From Ravibacter arvi (GTDB taxonomy: Bacteria; Bacteroidota; Bacteroidia; Cytophagales; Spirosomataceae): DNA of 64,000 bases. The stretch lies in NCBI RefSeq assembly GCF_039540405.1, contig NZ_BAABEY010000018.1, forward strand, positions 248,001 to 312,000. The letters run 5' to 3'. The notes beneath the pieces were generated by a model. That model did not search any database and was not told the DNA's origin. It was given only the letters and a program-made list of their open reading frames with translations. Made by a program: the position numbers and the translations under genes. The first letter of the stretch is position 1. Every line of letters begins with the position of its first letter. Below, in pieces: positions 1-8,469 of this stretch.

Positions 1-210
1 TATCACCTGGGTGTTGCTTCCATACTTGTCGAGGGCGGGGGCGGGGTGCTGGCATCGTTCCTGGAAGAAGGGTTGTGGGACGAAATCAGGATGATCCAGT
101 GCGATAAAATACTGGGCCGCGGCGTTAAAGCACCGCTGCCGGAAGGCACCATGACCCACTATGAACAGGTGCAGGACAATACAATTTTTTACTTCATTTC
201 GCCGAAATAA
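1..210 (+). CDS. ribD: RibD C-terminal end (riboflavin biosynthesis reductase domain), partial
   Basis: The reading frame is open from the first base and ends with TAA at 208-210, giving 69 residues of a C-terminus. The run SILVEGG, followed by ASFLEEGLWDE, is the hallmark of the RibD reductase domain, which reduces 5-amino-6-ribosylamino-uracil phosphate with NADPH in riboflavin synthesis. The N-terminal deaminase domain must lie to the left of the window. The last 22 bases overlap the 3' end of the convergent DUF4838 gene. The family call rests on this short stretch only. RibD is favoured over a stand-alone reductase from general knowledge of Bacteroidota, not from the sequence. Confidence 0.82.
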   Translation, partial: YHLGVASILVEGGGGVLASFLEEGLWDEIRMIQCDKILGRGVKAPLPEGTMTHYEQVQDNTIFYFISPK

Positions 211-2468
211 AAGCCCCAGCCTCTTTCAAGCTGGTCCACTTTTACGAGGATATGGTTGTCGCCCCCGTTTAAAGTCACGGTGAAAACGTCCTGGTTGGGC
301 TCCGCTTTGCGTGAAACCGGGCGGTCCAGCATGAGCCGGCCGTTTATCCAAACCCTGACGCCGTCATTGCTGCCGACACCGAATGTGGCTTTTCGCGACT
401 CGGAAGAGCGGTAATTGTGGTAGGCATAGGCAACCGAGAAATCAGGGTTACTGAACAGCTTCGTAAAATCAACGTAAGCCGAGGTTTGCCCGCTGTAGGG
501 CTGCCACTTTACAGAAGAGCCGGTCTTGTCTTTGAAAAGCTGTTCAGCAGACATAGCCGAGGTTTCAGGGGCGAAGACACGGGCCAGGCCCTTTTTATCG
601 GTGTTGTCAAAAGGCCCGGTTACCTGCCAGTCGCTTACAAAAGCCGGTGTTGTCCTGACCCGCTGAAGAAATGCCCCGATGTTGCCGTAGGTTTCGGGGA
701 TGTCGCCCATAGCACTGATACCATGTTTTTTGATGACGCTTTCAAACCTGGCAAGGACCGCCGGCATCCGCTCGGGTTTCAGGTAGGCATTTCCGCCAAT
801 TGCGTAAAAATAAAGTTGCGTGTAGTCAATGGGCAGTGCAGCCAGCTTTATTCTCTCCTGCAACGCGCTGTCTCCGGAGGCGGCATTAAGCGCCAGCCTG
901 AAAAGACTGTCGGCCTTGTTAATCATCTCCGGCCTCAGGTAGTTCAGCTCTATCGGCTGTGCCCAGATACTGAAATGTGCGCTGTCTGCCTGTACATCGG
1001 CGTGCATCATATCGATATAGCGCTGAACATAGGGAGCGGCGTCTCCGTAAACGTTGGTAACAAACTCCCGGATCAGGGCGTCGCCGTTTTGATTGGGGTT
1101 CCACATCAATTGCGCGAATACCCAGGAACGCAGTGCGGAAAATTCGCCGCCTCCATTTTTCGGAACGTTGTTTCCCTGGGCGAAAAGCCCTACTGCACCC
1201 TTTTCCGCATACCATTTCACATTGCGCGTAACCGATGCAAAGTTAGGGTAGGGCATCAGGTACTGGGCAAAATCGGTGAAGTAATCCCAGACAGAAATCC
1301 GGCGCGCGATTTTTTTCCAGGCCTCATAACGCTCCCTGAAAGGTTTGCTGTGCTCACATTGGTCTATCCCGTGTGCGGAACAATACCCGTACCTGCACAA
1401 ACGGATGGTGACATTGGGGTTGGGTTTCAGGTGTTTGGGGGGCGCTTCGGTATAGGCGTAGGCAAAGGTCTGAATTTTCAGGTCGGGATAAACTTTGCCG
1501 ACCGTATCCGACACGTAGTTGACGAAGTCTATGAGTGACCCGCTCGGACCGCCTTCTCTTTCGTCTATCGCTTTGCAGTCAGGGCATTCGCAAAAACCGT
1601 AGCCGTCATTCTGATCGACGGAAAAAACATTTACTTCCGGACGTTCTTTGATCCAGCCGAAGACGGTCTGAACGGCTTCTTTCCGCATCGCCCGGTTGGT
1701 GAGACAGAGTTGTGCGTGCTCGCGTTGCCGTTTCCCGTTCACCATTGCGAAATACTCCGAGTGGCTTGAGAAATGTTTTTCGGGTGGAACCAGGCTATAA
1801 AACGTATGTGCAAACGGGTAGGTAATATAGCTTCCGCCCAATGAGTCGGGTATGGGTACAATGCTCGGATTGAGTCGATTGAATAAGGCCCAGCGGGTGT
1901 CGTACGCCTCCTGGTACCAGGCTTCCCGGTATTCGAAAGCGGGTTGCTGCTGCTCGTCGAACTCGTTCAGCGCGATGGTGGTCAGGTTCGGGATTTTATG
2001 AACGTCTCTTGTGTACCAACGGCAGCCGATGTGATCGGCGAGATAACCGATAACTCCGTACATCGTGCCGCGGCTTCCGCCTCCGGCGATCAGCAGCGAG
2101 GTGCCGTCGGAGCGAAGTACATAGCGTTCGTTGGGAAATGATTCGGGCGAAAGGCCGGCTGTCAGCGAAGCAGGTGCGCCCCGGAACCCGACGTAAATAG
2201 TTTGCGGGTGGGGCTCGTGCGTGACAGGGAGCAGGGCGCCGCTTACCTTCAGTAAATGCTGCTGCAGCTCGTGTGCCGCCTGCTTTTCCGGTTCCGGCGC
2301 GTCTTCCGCTATAAAAATCCTGTAGTTGCTCGTTCCGTCCTGGACCAGGTAGGTTTCAGACCGGCATGACCACTGCAGTTGCGCAAGCACAAGGAGTATT
2401 GAAAACCTGATGCAAAACAGGAAAAGGCCCGGTGAGCAAAACGGACCGGACTGATAGGAGACTTTCAT
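189..2468 (-). CDS. DUF4838 domain protein, secreted alpha-glucuronidase-like
   Basis: A 759-residue exported protein. The N-terminus has a long hydrophobic stretch ending at Cys35 (LQWSC), a possible but non-canonical lipobox. Residues about 40-150 resemble the alpha-glucuronidase N-terminal fold (PEKQAAHELQQHL). Residues about 200-460 are the DUF4838 core with the cysteine cluster GFCECPDC (Cys293, 295, 298). The tail (VWINGRLMLD, GGDNHILVKVDQ) looks like a jelly-roll carbohydrate-binding domain. DUF4838 proteins are uncharacterised glycoside-hydrolase-like proteins often found in polysaccharide loci. It is the last gene of a leftward cluster with a sugar transporter, a GHMP kinase and aroE, which suggests uronate or glycoside breakdown (inference). 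ATG at 2466-2468. Confidence 0.8.
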   Translation of the reverse strand: MKVSYQSGPFCSPGLFLFCIRFSILLVLAQLQWSCRSETYLVQDGTSNYRIFIAEDAPEPEKQAAHELQQHLLKVSGALLPVTHEPHPQTIYVGFRGAPASLTAGLSPESFPNERYVLRSDGTSLLIAGGGSRGTMYGVIGYLADHIGCRWYTRDVHKIPNLTTIALNEFDEQQQPAFEYREAWYQEAYDTRWALFNRLNPSIVPIPDSLGGSYITYPFAHTFYSLVPPEKHFSSHSEYFAMVNGKRQREHAQLCLTNRAMRKEAVQTVFGWIKERPEVNVFSVDQNDGYGFCECPDCKAIDEREGGPSGSLIDFVNYVSDTVGKVYPDLKIQTFAYAYTEAPPKHLKPNPNVTIRLCRYGYCSAHGIDQCEHSKPFRERYEAWKKIARRISVWDYFTDFAQYLMPYPNFASVTRNVKWYAEKGAVGLFAQGNNVPKNGGGEFSALRSWVFAQLMWNPNQNGDALIREFVTNVYGDAAPYVQRYIDMMHADVQADSAHFSIWAQPIELNYLRPEMINKADSLFRLALNAASGDSALQERIKLAALPIDYTQLYFYAIGGNAYLKPERMPAVLARFESVIKKHGISAMGDIPETYGNIGAFLQRVRTTPAFVSDWQVTGPFDNTDKKGLARVFAPETSAMSAEQLFKDKTGSSVKWQPYSGQTSAYVDFTKLFSNPDFSVAYAYHNYRSSESRKATFGVGSNDGVRVWINGRLMLDRPVSRKAEPNQDVFTVTLNGGDNHILVKVDQLERGWGFYFGEMK

Positions 2469-2480
2469 GGGTTCAGGATA

Positions 2481-2500
2481 AAGGAGTGAGCGGTAGGGGT
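2481..2500. repeat. Degenerate TGAGG-type heptamer element between aroE and the DUF4838 gene
   Basis: The 31-bp gap contains GGAGTGAGCGGTAGGGG, closely related to GGAGTGAGCGGTGAGG at 11688, the start of another element of the family. Here it directly follows the aroE stop codon when read leftward. It is too short to form a long hairpin. Confidence 0.4.
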
Positions 2501-3273
2501 TACATCATGAGCATTTCGTCGTTCCAGATGCTCCAGGATTTTTCTGCCTGCAGGTACAACATTTTGAGGCCGTTGAGGGTGGCAGCACCCTGTTCCTCGC
2601 CTTTTTTCAGGAAAAGCGTTTTCTCCGGGTTGTAAACCAGGTCATACAGATAATGACGTGAGGTCAGCGCGTCATAGGGAAGGGCTGGGGCCGAGTCAAT
2701 ATTGGGGCTCATGCCCAGCGGCGTGGTATTGACGATCAGCAGGTGTTCGGCCAGTACCTCGGCGGTGACCTCTTCGTAAGAGATGGCATGATCGCCGGAC
2801 TGCCTGGAGACCAGTTGGTAAGGCGTTTGGAGGTCATCGAGCGCCGTCATCACCGCTTTGGATGCGCCGCCGTTTCCGAGGACGAGCGCTTTCAGATCAG
2901 CCGGATTGTCGCCACGGTGGTCCATCCACTCTTCGAGCGAATACCGGAAGCCGTAGTAATCGGTATTAAAACCTTTGGTTGAGCCGTCCGGATATACGGA
3001 TATGGTATTGACCGCCCCGATCCGGCCGGCGGTCCTTTCGTCCAGCTCGTCCAGGAAGGGAATTACTTCCACTTTATAGGGAATCGTGACATTAAGCCCG
3101 ATGAGCCCCTTGGTTTTCAGCAGATCTTTGACCTGCCCGATCTTTTCCAGCGGGAAGAGGTCATAGGAGCAATCTGAAATCTGCTCCCGGATAAACTTAT
3201 CGCCGAAGTATTTCTTCGAAAACGAATGCGTCAAAGGGTATCCGATCAGGCCGTATTTTTTATGAGATGTCAT
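2500..3273 (-). CDS. aroE: Shikimate dehydrogenase
   Basis: A 257-residue enzyme that reduces 3-dehydroshikimate to shikimate with NADPH in aromatic amino-acid synthesis. Visible motifs are the substrate-binding GYPLTHSFSK, NVTIPYK with the catalytic lysine, GAVNTI, the Rossmann loop GNGGASKA, NTTPLGM and the C-terminal NGLKMLYLQAE. The start is placed at ATG 3273 (MTSHKKYGLIG) because family members begin just before GYPL; the upstream ATG at 3318 would overlap the preceding gene and add a 15-residue tail unlike the family. It sits inside a sugar transporter/kinase cluster, an unusual place for aroE, with 35 bp to the GHMP kinase gene upstream. Confidence 0.92.
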   Translation of the reverse strand: MTSHKKYGLIGYPLTHSFSKKYFGDKFIREQISDCSYDLFPLEKIGQVKDLLKTKGLIGLNVTIPYKVEVIPFLDELDERTAGRIGAVNTISVYPDGSTKGFNTDYYGFRYSLEEWMDHRGDNPADLKALVLGNGGASKAVMTALDDLQTPYQLVSRQSGDHAISYEEVTAEVLAEHLLIVNTTPLGMSPNIDSAPALPYDALTSRHYLYDLVYNPEKTLFLKKGEEQGAATLNGLKMLYLQAEKSWSIWNDEMLMM

Positions 3274-3308
3274 GGGAAGATCCTTTTTTGGGAAAGTCGT
3301 CCGGTCTC

Positions 3309-4379
3309 CTATTGCCATTCTATGCCATTGGCGACCTGGATGATATGGCTTTTTCCGCCTGCTTTTTCTATTGCCTCGGCTACCGTTTCAGCATTTTCAG
3401 GCGCATACACAAACATGCACCCGCCGCCACCCGAGCCGTTTATTTTACCGCCGAGCGCCCCGACCGAGAGGGCGGCATCCATCATTCTCTCTATTTTCGG
3501 GGTTGAGGTTTGCTTGAAATCCCGGAGGTTCCGGTGGTGTTTGTAAAGCAGTGACCCTAATTCGCGGTCCAAGCCGGCGGAATCCGTTGCGGATTGCAGC
3601 AGTGCTTTGCCCTTTTTTAACAATTCCCGGTCTTCCAGGTTGGCACGGAGCAAGGCAAGCTCGTCGGTGCTGAGTAATGACCGGTAGTCGTCGACGGCGG
3701 ATTCCTCAGTAGTAAAAATGCTGAAGGCAGGATCCTTTTCAGTCACTTTCTTAACAATGGCTTCCATTCCATAGCGGCAGCGGGCCAGGATGCCGATGGT
3801 GTCTTTGGGCTCGAGGGAGTCGCCCAGAACAAAGCTGCCCAGCTGCGGCGTGAGCGCTTCCACCTGTATTGCCGGAACGGATTCCAGGTAAATGACATTC
3901 CCGATAGCGGTTGAATAGTGATCCATCATACCGCCGGGTTCGCCAAATTCGGGAACTTCGGCCAGGTAGGCGATTTCCCCGATTTCCTTAGGGGAATATC
4001 CCACAGGCTGGTCGCTCATCCGGTCGAGGAACCCCGCCCATGAGACAATCAGCGCCGAAGAGCTGGATGTGCCTGAATTAATGGGGATATTTCCGCGTAC
4101 CACACAGTCAAATCCCCTCGAAAAGCCGGCGCCTTTTCGCCGGAGCACGTTGATGGTGCTTTTGTAATAATCCCGTTCCTGCGTGTAGGGAAAAGTATGA
4201 TCAATAGAAAACTCAATTTTCTGATTGAGGTCCGGGAGATCAATAACTACTTTTTTGTCGTCCCGGTAGGTCCCGGATACCTGGATTCTCCTGGAAATTG
4301 CGGCGGCCACCACCGGCAGGCCAAGGTAATCCTGGTGCTCTCCAAACAGGCAGATTCTGCCCGGCGTACTAACCAACAT
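3309..4379 (-). CDS. GHMP-family sugar kinase (galactokinase-like)
   Basis: 356 residues with all three GHMP-kinase motifs. The N-terminal PGRICLFGEHQDYLGLPVV resembles the galactokinase signature. The phosphate-binding loop is PINSGTSSSSAL, and motif 3 is GGKINGSGGGGCMFVYAP. It should phosphorylate a monosaccharide at the anomeric carbon with ATP in the cytoplasm. Its stop is four bases from the adjacent FHS transporter's end, so the two are surely co-transcribed, and that transporter probably imports its substrate. The galactokinase signature is modified (GEHQDYLG rather than GEHTDYN), so galactose, galacturonate, arabinose and fucose all remain possible. The specific symbol is withheld. 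Confidence 0.85.
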   Translation of the reverse strand: MLVSTPGRICLFGEHQDYLGLPVVAAAISRRIQVSGTYRDDKKVVIDLPDLNQKIEFSIDHTFPYTQERDYYKSTINVLRRKGAGFSRGFDCVVRGNIPINSGTSSSSALIVSWAGFLDRMSDQPVGYSPKEIGEIAYLAEVPEFGEPGGMMDHYSTAIGNVIYLESVPAIQVEALTPQLGSFVLGDSLEPKDTIGILARCRYGMEAIVKKVTEKDPAFSIFTTEESAVDDYRSLLSTDELALLRANLEDRELLKKGKALLQSATDSAGLDRELGSLLYKHHRNLRDFKQTSTPKIERMMDAALSVGALGGKINGSGGGGCMFVYAPENAETVAEAIEKAGGKSHIIQVANGIEWQ

Positions 4380-4382
4380 AAA

Positions 4383-5606
4383 CTACCAGGATCTTTTTTT
4401 GTGTCCAACCAAAGCATAAAACAGGATGTACCCGTATAGCGGCAGTAGCAGCCAGTAGGCCTGTTGCGTGCTGCCGATGCTGTCAGCAATAGCGCCGTAA
4501 ACCATAGGCAGTACGGCACCACCGGAGATCCCCATAATCAGGAGCGCCGAGGCTGTCTTTGTGAATTTTCCGAGCCCGTCGAGTGCGAGCGGCCAAAGTG
4601 CCGGCCACACCAGCGCATGGGCAAAGCCCAGCAGGGCAATACAGTAAACCGAGGTAATACCGGCAGTGAAAATAGCGAACAATGAAAACGCGATTCCCAT
4701 AAAGCCCGAGGCAATGAGGTAGGTGGTCTGCGAAATGAATTTCGGGATCAGAACTACCCCTAACAGATAACCGATGGTCATTCCCCAAAGTGTAAAGAGA
4801 CCGAATTTGCTGGCCTGTTCTTCCGGGAAACCGAGGGAAATACCATAGCTGATAACCGTGTCGGCAGCGATTACTTCAACGCCTACGTAACAGAAAATAG
4901 CCACGATGCCGAGGATCAGGTTGGGAAATTGCCAGATGCTGTTTTTTTGCACGGACGATTTGGAATCGGCAACTGTCTCTTCTTCGGCTTCCAGTTCCGG
5001 AAGTCCTTTCGTCGTGCGCACCACCAGGGCGAGAAGCACAAGAACGCCCGTAAGGATCATGTAGGGAACTTCCACCTTTTTCAGCTCTTCCTGTGCGGAA
5101 ACGGCTACCGCCCCACCGCCGAGAAGGATGCCGGCGAAGATCATCTGGCTGAAGACCCCGGCCATTTTGTTGGCGATCCCCATGAAGCTGATACGTTGTG
5201 CGGCGCTTTCCTTAGGACCAAGAATGGTTACGTAGGGATTTGATGCGGTTTGCAGCAGGGTTAAACCGATACCGATGGTGAATAAGCCGGCGAGGAACAT
5301 GGGGTAGGAGGCGATTTGAGCCGCCGGGATGAAAATAAGGGTACCCACAGCCATAACGAGCAGGCCGAGTGCCATCCCGTTTTTGAACCCGATCTTGTTG
5401 ATTACCATCGACGAAGGCAGGGCCATGATGGTGTATGAGATAAAGAAAGCGAAGGTTACCAGGTAGGAACCCGCGTTATCCAGATTGAATGCTTTTTTAA
5501 AGAAGGAAATCAGGGTTGCGTTGACCCAGGTGACAAAACCGAACACAAAGAACAGAACGCCAATGATGATCAGAGGGCCTAAGTATTTATTTTTTTGGGT
5601 ACTCAT
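4383..5606 (-). CDS. FHS-family sugar/H+ symporter (FucP/GluP-like MFS)
   Basis: 407 residues, about 12 membrane segments. The N-terminal half has the family-typical FGFVTWVNATLISFFKKAF, then FFISYTIMALPSSMVINKIGFKNGM and a long loop near residue 200-220 rich in acidic residues. This family (L-fucose, glucose/galactose permeases of Bacteroidota) imports hexoses by proton symport. It is the first gene of the leftward cluster. The kinase gene follows after 3 bp, which couples import to phosphorylation. The 343-bp divergent upstream region should carry its promoter. Confidence 0.9.
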   Translation of the reverse strand: MSTQKNKYLGPLIIIGVLFFVFGFVTWVNATLISFFKKAFNLDNAGSYLVTFAFFISYTIMALPSSMVINKIGFKNGMALGLLVMAVGTLIFIPAAQIASYPMFLAGLFTIGIGLTLLQTASNPYVTILGPKESAAQRISFMGIANKMAGVFSQMIFAGILLGGGAVAVSAQEELKKVEVPYMILTGVLVLLALVVRTTKGLPELEAEEETVADSKSSVQKNSIWQFPNLILGIVAIFCYVGVEVIAADTVISYGISLGFPEEQASKFGLFTLWGMTIGYLLGVVLIPKFISQTTYLIASGFMGIAFSLFAIFTAGITSVYCIALLGFAHALVWPALWPLALDGLGKFTKTASALLIMGISGGAVLPMVYGAIADSIGSTQQAYWLLLPLYGYILFYALVGHKKRSW

Positions 5607-5949
5607 CAGTTATGTGATTGGGTAAGTTATAGATTCTCTTGCTTCGGTTGCGAACTTTTATAGATGCGGGCTTGTTGTACCCTCGGATGGGTTCGGCACC
5701 GCGAATGTACTAAAGAAAGTGTTTTCCGTGCTAATTGTGGGTCAAACTAGTTAAAAATAGGGACCGATTGCCCGGGGTGTCGTTATTTTTGCGACCTTCG
5801 ACGCTGCTGAACCGAAGTTTGATTTTCGTTTTTTGACGAAAATGCCAGTTGAAAAGTCTTTGGAATGCTTCGCCTCGTTCCGAACCTTGGAATGTGTTGT
5901 ACACAAACTTTGTAACGACATTGTAAGGAATTATTTATAGTCAGTAAAT
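5607..5949. other. Divergent intergenic region between the FHS transporter and the PTPS/folE pair
   Basis: 343 bp without a gene. It contains the motif TCAAACTAGTTA at 5742-5753 with the 8-bp palindrome AACTAGTT; a similar TCAAACTAGTA lies at 9577-9587 upstream of the LacI/sialate-esterase pair. ATTTTCG (5822-5828) and CGAAAAT (5837-5843) can form a small hairpin. A possible rightward promoter is listed separately. Nothing else was recognised. Confidence 0.5.
5909..5939 (+). promoter_or_regulatory. Possible Bacteroidota-type promoter for the PTPS/folE pair
   Basis: TTTG at 5909-5912 is followed after 19 bases by TATTTATA at 5932-5939. The first half of the -7 element (TAnnTTTG) fits and the second half does not. 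It lies 10 bases before the ATG, so it is a weak call. Confidence 0.3.
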
Positions 5950-6366
5950 ATGTCCGAAAAGATAGTTTCTGTTTTTCGAAAGGAAGGCTTTAACGCTGCG
6001 CATCGCCTGCATAACCCTGCCTGGTCGGATGCGAAGAACCAGGCCGTGTTCGGGAAATGTAATAACCCCAATTTTCACGGGCATAACTACGATGTCATTG
6101 TACAGGTGACGGGGCCGGTTGATCCGGAAACCGGCTATGTAATGGACATGAAACTGCTCAGCGACCTGATGCAGGTTCATGTGGTAGAGAAATTTGACCA
6201 CCGTAACCTGAATATTGAGGTAGCGGAATTTCAGACTGTGATGCCCTCGGCAGAGAATATAGCCATCGTGATACACGATTTGCTCCGGCCGCACATTGAC
6301 CCGAATTTGAATTTGAAAATCAGATTGTATGAAACAGAACGGAACTTCGTCGAGTATCCTGCTTGA
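5950..6366 (+). CDS. 6-pyruvoyl/6-carboxy-tetrahydropterin synthase family protein
   Basis: 138 residues, normal for the family. The zinc site is visible as one histidine in FNAAHRL and two in FHGHNY, and the catalytic cysteine is in GKCNNPNFHGHNY. KFDHRNLN and a late glutamate (LYETERN) complete the active site. The enzyme acts on 7,8-dihydroneopterin triphosphate. The CNNPNxHGHNY spacing is closer to eukaryote-type PTPS than to E. coli QueD (family knowledge). The product could feed queuosine or a tetrahydropterin. The folE gene starts 38 bp before this gene ends in another frame, so the GTP cyclohydrolase that makes its substrate is translationally linked. Confidence 0.88.
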   Translation: MSEKIVSVFRKEGFNAAHRLHNPAWSDAKNQAVFGKCNNPNFHGHNYDVIVQVTGPVDPETGYVMDMKLLSDLMQVHVVEKFDHRNLNIEVAEFQTVMPSAENIAIVIHDLLRPHIDPNLNLKIRLYETERNFVEYPA

Positions 6367-7012
6367 TGACCAGGTCGAAGAAAAAGGCGACCAGCATCAT
6401 TTTGCATCTTTGGAAACACCGATGCGGGAAGACGCTTTTCGTTTGGACGACGAGCTTAAAATTGAGCTGATCGGCGAGCATTTCAAGAGTATTATGGAGA
6501 TTCTGGGGCTTGATCTGAATGACGACAGCCTGAAGGGAACTCCGGCGCGGGTGGCAAAAATGTACGTGAAAGAAGTGTTCAGCGGGTTAAACCCGGTGAA
6601 TAAACCCGCAGTCACCCTGTTCGATAATAAATACAGGTATAACCAGATGCTGGTGGAGAAAGACATTACCGTTTTTTCAAACTGCGAGCATCATTTTGTT
6701 CCCATTTTTGGCAGGGCGCACGTCGCCTATATTTCCAGCGGGAAGGTGATCGGACTTTCCAAGCTCAACCGGATTGTACAGTATTTCTCCAAGCGGCCGC
6801 AGGTGCAGGAGCGCCTGACGGTTCAGATCGCCAACGAGCTCAGGCAGGTGCTTGATACCGAAGATATAGCAGTACTTATTGATGCCAGGCACATGTGCGT
6901 ATGTATGCGCGGTGTGGAAGATCATGCGAGCACTACCATTACCTCCTATTATGGCGGGAAGTTTCAGAAAGAAGAAACCCGTAGTGAATTTCTCAGGTAC
7001 CTGAACCTGTAG
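6329..7012 (+). CDS. folE: GTP cyclohydrolase I
   Basis: 227 residues. The enzyme converts GTP to 7,8-dihydroneopterin triphosphate, the first step for folate, queuosine and biopterin. Zinc ligands are seen as Cys119 and His122 in NCEHHF and Cys190 in HMCVCMRG. GLSKLNRIV and QVQERLT are further family signatures. The first 40 residues are variable and acidic. The ATG at 6329 lies inside the preceding PTPS gene with a 38-nt overlap; no later ATG precedes the conserved region except Met32 (6422), which would remove the overlap but leave 9 nt of the PTPS stop upstream, so the longer start is probable rather than certain. Confidence 0.93.
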   Translation: MKQNGTSSSILLDDQVEEKGDQHHFASLETPMREDAFRLDDELKIELIGEHFKSIMEILGLDLNDDSLKGTPARVAKMYVKEVFSGLNPVNKPAVTLFDNKYRYNQMLVEKDITVFSNCEHHFVPIFGRAHVAYISSGKVIGLSKLNRIVQYFSKRPQVQERLTVQIANELRQVLDTEDIAVLIDARHMCVCMRGVEDHASTTITSYYGGKFQKEETRSEFLRYLNL

Positions 7013-7014
7013 CT

Positions 7015-8370
7015 TCAGTAGAAGATTTCCCCGTTGCGTTGTTCGACAGTTTCAATCTGTCGGTTAAACTGTACGTCTCTTTCTTTTTGCAGGAAAGGGT
7101 TGCCGCGCAAAAAGATCCTGTCCAGGTTCATGAGCTCGGTCAGCGCCGGGGGAAAGGCCGGTAGCTTGTTGCCCGAAAGATCGAGCTCTTTCAGGTTTTT
7201 TAAATGGTTTACGGGTAGGGGATAGCTGTAAAACCAGTTGTAGCCTATGTCCAGTACGCCCAGGCTGTCGAGTGCGCCTATACTCTCAGGCAGTTTGCTC
7301 AGCCGGTTGTGGTGCAGGTACAGGTACTGCAGCTTTTTTAAGTTGCCCATGTTTTCCGGCAGTTTCTCCAGCCGGTTGTTGGCCGCTGCCAGGTGGGTGA
7401 GCCGGCTGAGCCGGGTAATGGCCGCCGGCAATGCTTCCAGTTCGTTGTAGTAAAGGTCCAGTACCTGCAGGTTTTTTGCCAGTCTGATATGGGGCGAAAG
7501 CGATTTGAGCTTGCAGGCGTACAGGTTGAGATCTTCGATGCGACGGAGGCGCCGGAAATCCTTTTTGCGTAAATCCAGCTGGGGATTGAAACCCAGCCAC
7601 ACCGATTCCAGTTGACGTAGTTTTTTCAGCGCTGCCGGTGAATGCTTCAGTTTTACCGTTTGCAGGTTGATCCGTTTGAGACGGGACTTACCTTTCAGCT
7701 TCAGTTGCGTCAAAGGGTTGGAGTGAAGCATAAGCGTCTCCAGGCGCGGAAATTTGTCGAGCCGGAACCGGGCGCTTGTCAGTTGATTGGCCTCCAGGGA
7801 AAGAACTTTGAGATTTGGAAATCTATAGATTTCTTCAGGCACCTGCCTGAGATCAAGCCCGCCGAGATTGATGGTGGTAATTTTTTCGGGTAAGGGATAC
7901 GCCCGTAATTCTTCCAGGGTGGTCAGGGTAGTGCTGTCGGATTTTGGCCTTAACCGTGTGGGTTGCCTCACACCCTTTGTCCCGAAAAAGAAGTTGAAGA
8001 GGTACTTCCTGTCAACGCCGGTCATTTGCCAGCTCGAAAAAGCCGGGCCCAGCTCATGCTGCATTATGCGGACAAGAACCTCCTTTTTTATGTCATCTCC
8101 GTGGACTTCGTATACCAGGTAGTCGATTTTCCCTTTGTCGCCGACAAAAACCCTCAGCATTACCCTTTGCGAATTGGCCGAATACCTGGGAAAGGCGGCG
8201 TCCAGTATTTCCTGGAAGCTTGCGGCCAGTTCTTTTCCAAGCTGGACCGGACCGGCCTGGTAATCTTTCATCCAGCCCTGATCCTGAGCGGAGAGCTCAT
8301 CTTCCGACACGATCGTCTGCCCCATACAAGGGTACGACAGTATAAACAATACCAGCAGTTTTTTCAGCAT
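7015..8370 (-). CDS. Exported leucine-rich repeat protein
   Basis: 451 residues. The signal peptide is MLKKLLVLFILSYPCMGQ. Residues about 40-130 form a globular domain (VMLRVFVGDKGKIDYLVYEV) that resembles a TonB-C-like or periplasmic sensing fold but that I cannot assign. Residues about 160-435 hold roughly twelve leucine-rich repeats of about 23 residues (NLQVLDLYYNELEALP, KLQYLYLHHNRLSKLP, NLKELDLSGNKLPAFP). Such proteins usually mediate protein or surface interactions. It converges on folE with 2 bp between the stop codons. Its upstream region is AT-rich. Function unknown. Confidence 0.8.
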   Translation of the reverse strand: MLKKLLVLFILSYPCMGQTIVSEDELSAQDQGWMKDYQAGPVQLGKELAASFQEILDAAFPRYSANSQRVMLRVFVGDKGKIDYLVYEVHGDDIKKEVLVRIMQHELGPAFSSWQMTGVDRKYLFNFFFGTKGVRQPTRLRPKSDSTTLTTLEELRAYPLPEKITTINLGGLDLRQVPEEIYRFPNLKVLSLEANQLTSARFRLDKFPRLETLMLHSNPLTQLKLKGKSRLKRINLQTVKLKHSPAALKKLRQLESVWLGFNPQLDLRKKDFRRLRRIEDLNLYACKLKSLSPHIRLAKNLQVLDLYYNELEALPAAITRLSRLTHLAAANNRLEKLPENMGNLKKLQYLYLHHNRLSKLPESIGALDSLGVLDIGYNWFYSYPLPVNHLKNLKELDLSGNKLPAFPPALTELMNLDRIFLRGNPFLQKERDVQFNRQIETVEQRNGEIFY

Positions 8371-8469
8371 GTCAACTAATAAATTAATTAAATAACTATT
8401 TATTTAGTTTTCAAATATATAATTTTTGCTTACTTCTTTAAAATTTACGGTAAATAATTTGGGGTAGTC
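8371..8469. promoter_or_regulatory. AT-rich upstream region of the LRR gene
   Basis: Very A/T-rich stretch between the LRR start and the LacI-type stop, with the imperfect palindrome TAAATAACTATTTA at 8389-8402. It probably carries the leftward promoter of the LRR gene, but I could not fit a TTTG/TAnnTTTG pair. Confidence 0.35.

Noticed and set aside
417..1538. A 373-codon open frame on the plus strand
   Set aside because: It is antisense to the DUF4838 gene, without recognisable motifs; long antisense frames are expected at this base composition.
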